Shown here: positions 21,867 through 31,385 of the stretch, in pieces | Layout of the letters: every line of letters begins with the position of its first letter | Position numbering within the stretch: the stretch's first letter is position 1 | Assembly: GCA_943787985.1 (NCBI GenBank) | Contig: CALSOO010000004.1 | Span: 62,001-126,000, forward strand | From: an uncultured Paracoccaceae bacterium | GTDB lineage: Bacteria; Pseudomonadota; Alphaproteobacteria; Rhodobacterales; Rhodobacteraceae | Length of the DNA: 64,000 nt | Reading direction: 5' to 3' | The notes under the pieces: model-generated | The model's input: only the letters and a program-made list of their open reading frames with translations | What the model was told of the DNA's origin: nothing | Database searches by the model: none | Program-made: the position numbers and the translations under genes

Positions 21867-22855
21867 AGCGACATATCCAACAAGACGCTGCCTTTGCGCT
21901 GTCCCGCTTCCACCCGTTCATGGGCGGCCGCACAATCGCTTAACGCATAGGTTTGGGCGACGGGGCAGATCAAGGCATCCTCGGTCAAAGCCTGATGCAG
22001 CTTTGCAATTGCAATGTTGCGCGGTTCGGGCGGTAAAACATAAACAAGGGTTGTGTCCAGTGTCGCGTTTTTGAACATCATGGCCATAAAGGGCACTTCG
22101 GGCGACATCAATTTCGCCGAGCCATAGGCGGCGATCACCCCGCTTGGGGCGATGATGTCGGTGTCGAGGGTAACATTGATGCCAAATTCGACTTCGATAA
22201 TGCGGTCGATGAGGGCGTTGTTGTTGGCTTTGAGGATTTGTTCTGCGCGATCTTCGGCGCGGTAATCGACAACGCAGTGGGCGCCCGCCCGCATGCAGTC
22301 CTCAAAGTCGGAAGGGCGCGCCGTGGCGATAACATGGGCCCCGTCCCAAGCGGCCAACTGAATGGCGAGCAAGCCAACAGTTCCCGCACCGCCTTGAACC
22401 AGTACAGTTTTGCCTTTGACGCTGCCACCGCCAAGCGTTGTATGACAGGCCGTCAGCCCGGGAATGCCCAAGGCCGCACCAGTCTGCATGCTCACGCCTG
22501 CTGGCATAGGGACCGCTTGATCGGCAGGCACCACGATGTGGGTGGCCGCCGTGCCAAAAGGGCGGTTCCATTGACCGTTCCAGATCCAGACAGATGTGCC
22601 GATCCGGTCTTGAGACACGCCTTCGCCGACGCGAATGATCTTTCCCGCGCCGTCACTGTGCGGGACAATTTTGGGAAATGCAGGGGCGCTCACACCGGGC
22701 CTGCCCCCTGCGCGCACTTTGACATCCGAGGGGTTCACGCCCGAAAACGTCAGCTCGATCAACACTTCGCCCGCGCTTGGGGTCGGGGTGTCCATGTCCT
22801 CCAACGTCAGTACATCTCGGGCGGGTCCGAATTGGGAATAGGTGATGGCACGCAT
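21863..22855 (-). CDS. NADPH:quinone oxidoreductase-type zeta-crystallin family protein
   Basis: A 330-residue medium-chain dehydrogenase lacking the zinc ligands, typical of quinone oxidoreductases. It begins MRAITYSQFGPARDVLTLED, has GVNPSDVKVRAGG, the Rossmann signature VLVQGGAGTVGLLAIQLAAW near 143-162, and ends in a substrate domain. The start at 22855 is preferred to one 38 codons upstream because family homology begins there. The gene is coupled to the MscS gene by a four-base overlap. Substrate unknown; probably a soluble one- or two-electron carbonyl or quinone reductase. Confidence 0.85.
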   Translation of the reverse strand: MRAITYSQFGPARDVLTLEDMDTPTPSAGEVLIELTFSGVNPSDVKVRAGGRPGVSAPAFPKIVPHSDGAGKIIRVGEGVSQDRIGTSVWIWNGQWNRPFGTAATHIVVPADQAVPMPAGVSMQTGAALGIPGLTACHTTLGGGSVKGKTVLVQGGAGTVGLLAIQLAAWDGAHVIATARPSDFEDCMRAGAHCVVDYRAEDRAEQILKANNNALIDRIIEVEFGINVTLDTDIIAPSGVIAAYGSAKLMSPEVPFMAMMFKNATLDTTLVYVLPPEPRNIAIAKLHQALTEDALICPVAQTYALSDCAAAHERVEAGQRKGSVLLDMSL

Positions 22856-23033
22856 TGTGGCCCCTTTGGTGATGTTGTCTGTTGCAAGTACTGCAATCTG
22901 ATTGGCGTAGCATTTCGTGATCTTAGCTAAAGTGCAATCTGTTATCAGGGGGCAGGGGACACCGCCCACCAGACTTGTCAGCTGTCACGGAGTGTGCAGG
23001 ATAAGAGCCTTAGCTATGTTCAGGAGTGACCAG

Positions 23034-23828
23034 ATGCGTAAATTGTTGATTGGGGCGATGGTTCTTGGGGTGCTCGCACCTTTGGCGACTTGGGCCAATG
23101 CGGAAAAGGCGGCTGTCCCCGACAGCGAAATCATGGACCGCAGTTTGAACCGAAAGTTCATGAGCATGGTTCTATATTCAGATGGCACGTTTGAACGGCG
23201 CGCGACGTTTTTCCCCAAGAAAAACGGAAAACACTGGTCAACGACATCCGGAACATGGGCCAAACAGTCGGATGGCGGTTTTTGCCTCAAACGCAAAGGC
23301 AACTACTTCCATGACAAAAATTCCACGCGGACGTTTTCGGAAGGGTCCTGTTTTGTGATCTACCGGAGCAATGGGGGGAAGCTGCGGGTTGACATGAAAC
23401 ATGCGGGGGGCGGTGGCTTTGATGGTCCGTTTGATGTGGCCGCGGCCAATGACAACGTGCATTTCCCATCTGCCAAAGCACTCAAAACATCAGGTGCCCG
23501 GGCAATCCCTGCGACTGCATTTCTGAAAGCCGCTCAAGGAAAGACATTTGCGGTCAATCAGTGGTTGGGCTTGGCAAACTTCCGCCCCTCGGGACGCAAC
23601 ATCTTTCAAGTGAGCGATATTACGTCAACATCGGCTGTTGTGGTGGATGCGTGCAAAAAGACAGCGACAGCAGAAATGCGGGTCAAAGGAAACTCTTTGT
23701 GCACCAAATTCGAATTCAAGAACCTTTGGGCGAATGGATGCGGCACAATTTGGCAAGATCCAAAGGGACGTTTCTATGTGGTCAGTGATACCTCCGGGTT
23801 CGTATATATGGGCGGGCAGCTCCAATAA
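23034..23828 (+). CDS. secreted protein of unknown function
   Basis: A 264-residue protein with a clear signal peptide (MRKLLIGAMVLGVLAPLATWANA). The mature part is rich in Lys and Gly, with YSDGTFERRATFFPKKNGKHW, GTWAKQSDGGFCLKRKGNYF and a pattern of four to six cysteines suggesting periplasmic disulfides. The first half reads like a small beta-barrel lipocalin-type domain; I do not recognise a family. Start at 23034 chosen for the signal peptide and an upstream AGGAG (23022-23026). It faces the SH3-like gene convergently. Confidence 0.65.
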   Translation: MRKLLIGAMVLGVLAPLATWANAEKAAVPDSEIMDRSLNRKFMSMVLYSDGTFERRATFFPKKNGKHWSTTSGTWAKQSDGGFCLKRKGNYFHDKNSTRTFSEGSCFVIYRSNGGKLRVDMKHAGGGGFDGPFDVAAANDNVHFPSAKALKTSGARAIPATAFLKAAQGKTFAVNQWLGLANFRPSGRNIFQVSDITSTSAVVVDACKKTATAEMRVKGNSLCTKFEFKNLWANGCGTIWQDPKGRFYVVSDTSGFVYMGGQLQ

Positions 23829-23836
23829 AGCCGCGT

Positions 23837-24349
23837 TCAGTCGCGGGTTTCTTGCGCGCCAACGCCCCATAGGCGCGCTTTGGGCGCCCAGCCTTTGAAA
23901 CCACCAGCCGTGAGGCGGCACCATTCAAGGTCGCATTTGCCCAGTCGTGCCACGACACCGGCTTCGAGGGCGGCTGTCACAGGGGCTGTCGGATCAGGAC
24001 GGGTGCGCAGTGTCATCATATCCTGTTCCACGATGACAGTGCGGGATCCGGACAATAATGAATAATGGACCCAGCCGCCTTGACCGTCGCGGTCCTCGAC
24101 ACGGCGCCAATGGCCATGCTCTGCTGTGATGTGCAGAGGCATATCGCGGCGCTTGAACACCCAATCAATTCTGTGGGTCAGGGACGGGCCACGGCGCACG
24201 TTGCCTTCGGCAGCTTTCATGGACACGAAACGGGGCAGTGGCAGATTGGTGACCGCGCCGCGTTCTTGCGCAAAGGCAAGCGGTGCCAAAGCGCCCAGCA
24301 TCACGCATGTCAGCGTGCCCATGATCATAGATCGGAGCGTTCGTTTCAT
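23837..24349 (-). CDS. periplasmic SH3-domain protein
   Basis: A 170-residue exported protein: signal peptide MKRTLRSMIMGTLTCVMLGALAPLAFA, then two SH3b-like repeats, FVSMKAAEGNVRRGPSLTHR...HWRRVEDRDGQGGWVHYSLLSG and VIVEQDMMTLRTRPDPTAP...CRLTAGGFKGWAPKARLWGV. Proteins of this kind are common in Rhodobacteraceae and usually sit near D-2-hydroxyacid dehydrogenase genes, as here (divergent from 24464). It probably binds cell-wall components; no catalytic domain is present. Confidence 0.82.
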   Translation of the reverse strand: MKRTLRSMIMGTLTCVMLGALAPLAFAQERGAVTNLPLPRFVSMKAAEGNVRRGPSLTHRIDWVFKRRDMPLHITAEHGHWRRVEDRDGQGGWVHYSLLSGSRTVIVEQDMMTLRTRPDPTAPVTAALEAGVVARLGKCDLEWCRLTAGGFKGWAPKARLWGVGAQETRD

Positions 24350-24463
24350 TTAAAAGGCCTGTATTGCCGTTACCCATACGTTGCCTTCGGTTCTTGTGCC
24401 TTGGATCAACATGGGCCACCATGTCACAAAGCAAACCTTTTCGCAAAGTTCTTGGGAGCCAAA

Positions 24464-25450
24464 ATGTCAAAGGAACGATTAAGTGTGTTCGTCACGCGAC
24501 GGTTGCCTGACGCAGTTGAAAAACGGATGGCAGAGCTTTTCGATGTGACACTGCGCGACGATGACGTGCCTTTGAGCCGTGAAGCGCTTGCGCAGGCTAT
24601 GAAAACCGCTGATGTTCTGGTGCCGACGATTACGGATATCATTGATGCGGGGCTGATAGGGCAAGCCGGTCCGAACCTGAAGTTGATCGCCCATTACGGG
24701 GCGGGGGTTGACAATATCGACGTCGAAACGGCCCGTCGCCGGGGTGTTTTGGTGTCAAATACGCCCGATGTACAAACGGATGATACGGCAGACATGACGA
24801 TGGGCCTTATCCTTGCGATCACCCGTCGCTTGCCCGAAGGTTTGGCCACCATGCAATCGGGAAATTGGGCCGGTTGGTCCCCGACTGCACTGCTTGGCGG
24901 ACGGATTGGCGGGCGCAGGATCGGTATTCTGGGCATGGGCCGGATTGGGCGGGCTGTGGCACACCGTGCGTCTGCTTTCGGAATGCAGGTGCACTACCAC
25001 AACCGTCGCCGTTTGCGCCCCGAAACCGAAGCCGAGATCGGTGCGACTTATTGGGAAAGTCTGGATCAGATGGTGTCGCGCGTTGATGTTTTGTCCATCA
25101 ATTGCCCACACACGCCCAGCACATTCCATTTGCTTAACGCGCGTCGCCTCAAGCTGATGAAGCCCACTGCCGTGATCGTGAACACGTCACGCGGTGAGGT
25201 TATCGACGAAAATGCGCTGACACGTATGTTACGGGCAGGTGAACTGGCTGGGGCCGGGTTGGACGTCTATGAGCACGGCACGGCTGCAAACCCGCGCCTG
25301 CGCGAGGTCCCCAATGTTGTGCTGCTGCCGCACATGGGATCTGCGACGCATGAAAGCCGGCTTGAGATGGGCGAAAAAGTCATCATTAATATCAAAACTT
25401 TTGACGACGGACACCGTCCGCCTGATCTGGTTGTTCCCGCTATGCTGTAA
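24464..25450 (+). CDS. D-2-hydroxyacid dehydrogenase (glyoxylate/hydroxypyruvate reductase type)
   Basis: A 328-residue NAD(P)-dependent dehydrogenase. Cofactor motif GILGMGRIGRAVAHRA near residues 153-168; catalytic Arg in VNTSRGEVIDENAL, Glu in GLDVYEHGTAANPRL, His in LLPHMGSATHESR. It starts at ATG 24464 after GGGAG. Proteins with this sequence pattern act as glyoxylate or hydroxypyruvate reductases in one-carbon and photorespiratory-type metabolism. It is divergent from the SH3 protein gene. The remainder of the open frame upstream of 24464 is antisense to that gene. Confidence 0.88.
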   Translation: MSKERLSVFVTRRLPDAVEKRMAELFDVTLRDDDVPLSREALAQAMKTADVLVPTITDIIDAGLIGQAGPNLKLIAHYGAGVDNIDVETARRRGVLVSNTPDVQTDDTADMTMGLILAITRRLPEGLATMQSGNWAGWSPTALLGGRIGGRRIGILGMGRIGRAVAHRASAFGMQVHYHNRRRLRPETEAEIGATYWESLDQMVSRVDVLSINCPHTPSTFHLLNARRLKLMKPTAVIVNTSRGEVIDENALTRMLRAGELAGAGLDVYEHGTAANPRLREVPNVVLLPHMGSATHESRLEMGEKVIINIKTFDDGHRPPDLVVPAML

Positions 25451-25520
25451 TTCAGCTTTGCTTTTGCGCGCTGTGCGTTAGTCTTTTCCTTAAGATACCC
25501 GAAACGCAGCGGAGCATGAA

Positions 25521-27299
25521 ATGCGCAAAACAGCTTTTACACTGGCGATGATATGTGCTGGGTCCATCGGAGTCGCGCAGCAAACGGCTGACGCTGTGCA
25601 GCCCGAAGGGGCCACTGACGGCCAGTTCCAATCCATTGATCCAGCCGTCACCGCAGCCTTGAGCGCCAAAGCGCAAGGCAAACCTGTCACCGCCGAGAAC
25701 TGGATGGTGGCCGCCGCCAATCCCCATGCTGTCAAAGCGGGTGCAGATGTTCTGGCCGCGGGGGGCAGTGCGGCAGATGCGCTTGTCGCTGTGCAAGCCG
25801 TTCTGGGATTGGTTGAGCCGCAGTCATCGGGCATCGGCGGCGGTGCGTTTCTTGTGTACTACGACGCTGAGGCCGGCGTTTTAACCACTCTGGACGGTCG
25901 GGAAACTGCGCCATTGGCTGCAACCCCGACATTGTTTCAGGACGAGAACGGTGAACCCCTCAAGTTTTTCGATGCAGTTGTCGGGGGATTGTCCGTGGGC
26001 ACGCCGGGCACGCCTGCGTTGTTGCAAGACGCGCATGACAAATGGGGCAAGGCCGCGTGGGGCGGATTGTTCGAACCAGCGATGGCGTTGGCCGAAAACG
26101 GTTTTACCGTGTCGCCGCGTTTGGCGGGGCTGATTGAACGCGATGCAGAGCGTTTGGCGTCTCATCCCGCCACCGCAGCGTATTTTCTGCCAGAGGGCGC
26201 GCCATTGCGTGCTGGCGCGATGTTAAAGAACGCAGAATATGCCGTGACATTGCAATCCATCGCATCCCTTGGGGCAGAGGCGATGTACAGCGGTGAAATC
26301 GCAGGTGACATTGTCGCAGCCGTTCAAGGTGCGGCGACACCTGGCGTATTGTCTGCGATGGACTTGGCAATCTATCAGGTCAAAGAACGCCCTGCAGTGT
26401 GCGCAGGGTATCGCAGCTTTGAAGTCTGTGGGATGGGGCCGCCATCTTCCGGGGCGCTGACCGTGGGGCAGATATTGGGTATGCTCAACAACTATGACTT
26501 GAGTGCGGGTCCACAGGACGCAAATGTGCGCCGGTTGATCGGGGATGCGTCCCGTTTGGCGTTTGCGGATCGTGGTCGATACATGGCTGACAGTGATTTT
26601 GTGCCTGTTCCGACACAGGGGCTTGTGGATGCTGCCTATCTTGCGCAACGGGCGGAGCTTTTGAATGGGACCACAGCCTTGAGCGAGGTCAGCGCTGGCA
26701 CGCCGGAATTTGATCACGCGTTGAACTGGGCAGATGACGAGGCGATCGAGTTGCCCTCCACGTCCCACATTACCATTGTCGACAGTTTCGGCAATGTGGC
26801 TTCAATGACGACGACAATCGAGAACGCTTTCGGGTCCAGAGTGATGACCAACGGGTTCTTGCTCAACAATGAGCTAACAGATTTTTCCTTTCGCAGTCAC
26901 CGCGACGGGGTGCCGATTGCCAACCGTTTGGAGCCGGGGAAACGTCCGCGTTCCTCAATGGCGCCGACCATTGTGATGAAAAACAACAAACCTGTTCTGG
27001 CCATTGGCAGTCCAGGTGGAAGCCGGATCATCGGGTACGTTGCCGAAAGCATCATTGCCTACGTTGACTGGGGTATGGATGTGCAACAAGCGGTCTCTGT
27101 CCCTCATGCTGTGAACCGATTTGGTAAATTCGACCTTGAAGAGGGCACCGATGCAGTCGCTCTGGAGGGGGAATTGACGGGCATGGGTTTTGAAGTGGGC
27201 GCGCGTGGGCTGAATTCGGGGTTGCATGCCATCGCAATTGGCGAGACTTTGCAAGGCGGTGCAGATCCTCGCAGGGAAGGCATCGCACTGGGAGAATAA
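25521..27299 (+). CDS. ggt: gamma-glutamyltransferase
   Basis: A 592-residue periplasmic enzyme that hydrolyses or transfers the gamma-glutamyl group of glutathione and related peptides. A signal-like N-terminus (MRKTAFTLAMICAGSIGVAQQ) is followed by AAANPHAVKAGADVLAAGGSAADALVAVQAVLG in two parts, the family entry signature, and GIGGGAFLVYYD. The autocatalytic nucleophile Thr is in ELPSTSHITIVDSFGNVASM around residue 412, and the glycine pair follows in AIGSPGGSRIIGYV. Length is normal. It is followed 11 bp later by a FAD-linked oxidase, suggesting one transcript. Confidence 0.93.
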   Translation: MRKTAFTLAMICAGSIGVAQQTADAVQPEGATDGQFQSIDPAVTAALSAKAQGKPVTAENWMVAAANPHAVKAGADVLAAGGSAADALVAVQAVLGLVEPQSSGIGGGAFLVYYDAEAGVLTTLDGRETAPLAATPTLFQDENGEPLKFFDAVVGGLSVGTPGTPALLQDAHDKWGKAAWGGLFEPAMALAENGFTVSPRLAGLIERDAERLASHPATAAYFLPEGAPLRAGAMLKNAEYAVTLQSIASLGAEAMYSGEIAGDIVAAVQGAATPGVLSAMDLAIYQVKERPAVCAGYRSFEVCGMGPPSSGALTVGQILGMLNNYDLSAGPQDANVRRLIGDASRLAFADRGRYMADSDFVPVPTQGLVDAAYLAQRAELLNGTTALSEVSAGTPEFDHALNWADDEAIELPSTSHITIVDSFGNVASMTTTIENAFGSRVMTNGFLLNNELTDFSFRSHRDGVPIANRLEPGKRPRSSMAPTIVMKNNKPVLAIGSPGGSRIIGYVAESIIAYVDWGMDVQQAVSVPHAVNRFGKFDLEEGTDAVALEGELTGMGFEVGARGLNSGLHAIAIGETLQGGADPRREGIALGE

Positions 27300-27310
27300 A
27301 AGGAAACGAC

Positions 27311-28717
27311 ATGGCTAAAATCACCGAATTGCCGCTGAATGAAGACGGGATAGCGACCGTTTTAGGCGTTTTGAAACAGCAGTTTGGTGATCGGTTCCAA
27401 ACCGGGCAGTCCATTCGCGAGCAACACGGACACACGACAACATGGTTGACCAACCAGTCCCCGGACGGCGTGGTCTTTGCACGATCCAAAGACGAGGTGA
27501 CAGCCATCGTCAACATTTGCGCGACCCACAAAGTACCTGTGATTCCCTATGGCACGGGTACGTCTTTGGAGGGGCATGTGAATGCGCCCGCTGGCGGGAT
27601 ATCTGTGGATGTCAGTCAGATGAACCAGATTTTGGAGGTTTTTTCTGACGATTTGTCATGCATTGTGCAGCCCGGTGTCACACGCGAACAGCTGAATACC
27701 TATTTGCGGGATCAGGGATTGTTCTTTCCGATTGATCCCGGCGCAAACGCGTCACTGGGCGGGATGACGGCGACCAATGCAAGCGGCACAAATGCTGTCC
27801 GGTACGGCACGATGAAGGACAATGTGTTGGCCGTTGAAGCGGTGATGGCCAATGGCGAGACGATCCGCACGGCGCAGCGCGCCAAGAAATCATCGGCAGG
27901 GTATGATCTGACGCGGTTGATGGTCGGCTCTGAAGGGACGCTGGGGCTGATCACGCAAATCACATTGCGTTTGCAAGGTATTCCTGAAGCGATCAGTTCC
28001 GCGCGGTGTACGTTCCCGACTGTGGACGCAGCATGTCAGACAGTGATGCAGGTGATCCAATATGGCATTCCAGTCGCGCGGATCGAGCTGTTGGATGCGG
28101 TACAGGTCAAAGCGTGCAATGCCTATTCCAAAATGGATATGCCCGAAGAGCCGTTGTTGTTGCTGGAATTCCACGGGTCTGACGCCAGCGTGCTTGAACA
28201 GGCCGAGATGTTCGGGGCCATCGCAGAGGAGCACGGCGGCGCCGGATATACCTCCACCACCTCAACCGAGGAACGCAACAAGCTTTGGCAAGCGCGCCAC
28301 GATGCCTATTGGGCCACTTTGCAACTGCGCCCCGGTGCTGTCGGGATTTCGACGGATGTTTGTGTCCCGATTTCGCGATTGGCGGATTGTGTGAGTGCTG
28401 CGCAAGCGAAGCTGAAGGACGAGGGGTTTATCTCCCCGATCGTTGGGCATGTGGGCGACGGGAATTTCCATTGCTTGCTGTTGATTGATGACAAAAACCC
28501 TGATGAGATGGAACGCGCAGGGCAGTTTGTCAGTTGGCTCAATGAACTGGCCATTTCTATGGATGGGACCTGCACTGGCGAGCATGGGATCGGGCAGGGC
28601 AAAATGCCATATCTGTCCAAAGAGCTCGGGCAAGCGACTGTCGATGTGATGGGGGCGATTAAAATGGCCCTTGATCCTGATGGGATCATGAACCCCGGTA
28701 AGGTCGTTGCAGTCTGA
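27311..28717 (+). CDS. FAD-linked 2-hydroxyacid oxidase/dehydrogenase (D-lactate dehydrogenase or GlcD type)
   Basis: A 468-residue flavoprotein of the VAO/PCMH family. FAD contacts are in PVIPYGTGTSLEGHVNAP and IDPGANASLGGMTATNASGTNAVRYG, and the C-terminal signature is GEHGIGQGKMPYLSKELG followed by DPDGIMNPGK. It would oxidise D-lactate, glycolate or a similar acid, passing electrons to the respiratory chain; the protein lacks its own iron-sulfur domain. AGGAAA precedes the ATG. It lies directly after ggt. Confidence 0.88.
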   Translation: MAKITELPLNEDGIATVLGVLKQQFGDRFQTGQSIREQHGHTTTWLTNQSPDGVVFARSKDEVTAIVNICATHKVPVIPYGTGTSLEGHVNAPAGGISVDVSQMNQILEVFSDDLSCIVQPGVTREQLNTYLRDQGLFFPIDPGANASLGGMTATNASGTNAVRYGTMKDNVLAVEAVMANGETIRTAQRAKKSSAGYDLTRLMVGSEGTLGLITQITLRLQGIPEAISSARCTFPTVDAACQTVMQVIQYGIPVARIELLDAVQVKACNAYSKMDMPEEPLLLLEFHGSDASVLEQAEMFGAIAEEHGGAGYTSTTSTEERNKLWQARHDAYWATLQLRPGAVGISTDVCVPISRLADCVSAAQAKLKDEGFISPIVGHVGDGNFHCLLLIDDKNPDEMERAGQFVSWLNELAISMDGTCTGEHGIGQGKMPYLSKELGQATVDVMGAIKMALDPDGIMNPGKVVAV

Positions 28718-28883
28718 TTGGAAAAGACCCCGGACCAAAGGCAGCATCCTGCGCCCTGCGTTTGCTCACCAGCGCAAAGGCCCTAATGAGGTCGGTTTTT
28801 CACCAGAACGGGTCGGCTGCCTTGTGCGTGGCCGCCCACTTTCCTCGTAGAACAGCGTCAAGTTTGAACGCAAGGAATCGCAC

Positions 28884-31385
28884 ATGAAGACGCAAGTGAA
28901 AGCATTGGTTGTTGGCGGCGGTGCAGTTGGCACGTCGATTGCATATCATTTGGCCAAAGCGGGCTGGGACGATGTCATGTTATTGGAGCGCGATGAGTTG
29001 ACGTCTGGCTCTACATGGCATGCCGCTGGATTGCTTCCGTTGTTCAACATGTCCTTTGCCACGACCCACATCCACAAATACTCGGTGGATTTTTACAAGG
29101 CCTTGGAGGCTGAAACCGGCCTGAATGCGGGTTTTGCTGTCGTCGGAAACTTGCGGATGGCGCAAACCGATGCGCGAATGGACGAGTACATGTTGTATGC
29201 ATCTACCGCCGAAACCTGCGACGTGCCCTATGTTTTCATGACCCCTGACGAGATCAAGGCAAAGTGGCCTTTGATCCAAACAGATGACTTGAAAGGCGCT
29301 TTGTACCACCATTCGGATGGCTACATTAACCCGGCTGACGTCACTCAGGCGATGGCCAAAGGCGCGCGTCAACGCGGCGTGGTTATCGAGCGCAAATGGC
29401 AGGCCGATGCGTTTCACTGGAACGGAACCCATTGGGAGGTCACGGCCACCAAAATGGTAGAGCAGGGGGGGAACTTGGTCCCCTCAGACGAGCAGGTTGT
29501 GATCACGGCAGAGCACGTGGTGACGGCGTCCGGGAACCATGCGCAACGCACTGCCAAGATGCTGGGGATCAAGATGCCGGCAATTCCGGTCGAGCATCAG
29601 TTTATCGTCATGGATCAAGATCCTGCGCTTGTGGATTACCGTGCCAATGGTGGCCCCGAGCACCCTGTTATCCGTGATGCCGACGCCCAATCCTATGTGC
29701 GCGAAGAACGCGGCGGCTGGATCTTGGGTGTCTACGAAAAGAACGCGCCAGCCGTTTTTGAACACGGTGTTCCCGACAGCTTTCGCGCCGATTTGTTCCC
29801 TCTCGATCTTGAGCGGATCGAAGAGCAGTATATGGCGATGATCCACCGCGTTCCTTCTTGTGAGGAAAGCGGGCTGAAGGACGATTTTAACGGCCCTATT
29901 TGTTACACGCCGGATGGCAACCCTCTGGTTGGGCCGGCGCCCGGGATGCGCAACATGTGGTTGGCCGAAGGGTTCTCTTTTGGGATCACAGCCGCAGGTG
30001 GCACGGGGTATTACCTTGCCCAAATGATGGTGGACGGCGAAGCCGAAATTGACATGGCGTCGCTTGATCCCAAGCGCTACGGTGATTGGATGACGACCGA
30101 ATTTGCGGCCCGTAAAAACGAAGAATGTTATGATCACGTCTATGTTTTACATCACCCTGACGAGGAACGGCCCGCTTGCCGTCCTTTGCGCACGGCACCT
30201 GTTTACGACCGCCAAAAAGCGCTGGGCGCACAGTTTGGATTTGTGAACGGTTGGGAGCGCCCCAATTACTACGGGCCGTTAGATGCGCCTGACAATTTCG
30301 ACCACGAAGGACGGTCTTTCCGTCGTGGGACATGGTGGGAGCACACGGTTCAAGAAGCCAAGGCGATCCGCGAAGGGGTCGGGCTGATCGACGCGACGGC
30401 CTTTACCAAACACGTGGTCAAAGGGCCGGGTGCCACGCAATTCCTTGATTGGTTTACGTGTAACAAGCTGCCTTCGGTTGGGCGGATCAACCTGACCTAT
30501 GCGTTGACCTCCAATGGGACGACACGGACGGAATATACCATTGTGCGGATCGCGCAGGACGAATATTATCTTGTGTCTGCAGGGGCTTGGACCGCCTATG
30601 ACAGCGACTATCTGCGCAAAGCCATCGAGGACAAAGCACCGGAATTCGGATATATCGAATGTCACGACGTGACCACTCAGTGGGGTGTGTTTGCCATTGC
30701 GGGCCCCAAATCACGCGATGTTTTGAACGCTTTGGTCAAAGACGGTGATCCTGAGACCGTTTTGTCAAACAAGCGGTTTCCGTGGCTCACAATGCGCAAC
30801 ATTGAACTGGGGATGTGCCCTGTGCGCGCGATCCGTGTGGCATACACGGGGGAGTTGGGCTGGGAATTGCATCACCCGATTGAAATGCAGACATATCTTT
30901 GGGATCAGCTTCTTGCGGCAGGTGCGCCCCATGGGATGAAGCTGGTCGGTGCGCGGGCGCAGAACTGGTTGCGCCAAGAAAAATCCTACCGTGCTTTTGG
31001 CAATGAGTTGGGGCGCGATGCCACACCTCTGGAAGCCGATTTGCCGCGTTTTGTGAACTTGGATAAAGAGTTCTATGGCAAGGACGCATTGGTCAAAACC
31101 GGTATTCGCAGCAAATGCGTGACGGTCTTGATCGATGGGCCCGTGGATGCAGATCCATGGGGGCGTGAGGCGCTTTATCACGGTGATGATCGCGTCGGCC
31201 GTTTGACCTCTGGCGGATATTCTGTCGCTTTTGAAAAGCAAATCGGAATGGGCTACGTGCCCGCTGAACTGGCTGAAGTGGGCACCAAGCTAAAGGTTAA
31301 AATGCAGGGTCAGTTGTGGGACTGCGTGATCACCGAAGACAGCCCCTATGACCCCAAAAACGCCGTTATCCGCATCGATGGCTGA
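28884..31385 (+). CDS. dimethylglycine/sarcosine dehydrogenase-like flavoprotein
   Basis: An 833-residue enzyme that would demethylate dimethylglycine or sarcosine, feeding one-carbon units to tetrahydrofolate. The N-terminal FAD domain has VVGGGAVGTSIAYHLAKAGW near residues 8-27 and the ribose-binding Glu in LLERDELTSGSTWHAAGLLP, including the His of TWHAAG that carries covalent FAD in relatives. The C-terminal half is a GcvT-type folate domain (FAIAGPKSRDVLNALV, YTGELGWELHHPIEMQ, GARAQNWLRQEKSYRAFGNEL) plus an aminomethyltransferase C-terminal barrel. Length is typical. Marine roseobacters use such enzymes in glycine betaine breakdown. Confidence 0.88.
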   Translation: MKTQVKALVVGGGAVGTSIAYHLAKAGWDDVMLLERDELTSGSTWHAAGLLPLFNMSFATTHIHKYSVDFYKALEAETGLNAGFAVVGNLRMAQTDARMDEYMLYASTAETCDVPYVFMTPDEIKAKWPLIQTDDLKGALYHHSDGYINPADVTQAMAKGARQRGVVIERKWQADAFHWNGTHWEVTATKMVEQGGNLVPSDEQVVITAEHVVTASGNHAQRTAKMLGIKMPAIPVEHQFIVMDQDPALVDYRANGGPEHPVIRDADAQSYVREERGGWILGVYEKNAPAVFEHGVPDSFRADLFPLDLERIEEQYMAMIHRVPSCEESGLKDDFNGPICYTPDGNPLVGPAPGMRNMWLAEGFSFGITAAGGTGYYLAQMMVDGEAEIDMASLDPKRYGDWMTTEFAARKNEECYDHVYVLHHPDEERPACRPLRTAPVYDRQKALGAQFGFVNGWERPNYYGPLDAPDNFDHEGRSFRRGTWWEHTVQEAKAIREGVGLIDATAFTKHVVKGPGATQFLDWFTCNKLPSVGRINLTYALTSNGTTRTEYTIVRIAQDEYYLVSAGAWTAYDSDYLRKAIEDKAPEFGYIECHDVTTQWGVFAIAGPKSRDVLNALVKDGDPETVLSNKRFPWLTMRNIELGMCPVRAIRVAYTGELGWELHHPIEMQTYLWDQLLAAGAPHGMKLVGARAQNWLRQEKSYRAFGNELGRDATPLEADLPRFVNLDKEFYGKDALVKTGIRSKCVTVLIDGPVDADPWGREALYHGDDRVGRLTSGGYSVAFEKQIGMGYVPAELAEVGTKLKVKMQGQLWDCVITEDSPYDPKNAVIRIDG

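Noticed and set aside
24065..24463. N-terminal extension of the hydroxyacid dehydrogenase at 24464
   Set aside because: It is antisense to the SH3-domain gene, and dehydrogenase homology begins at 24464 with its own ribosome site.
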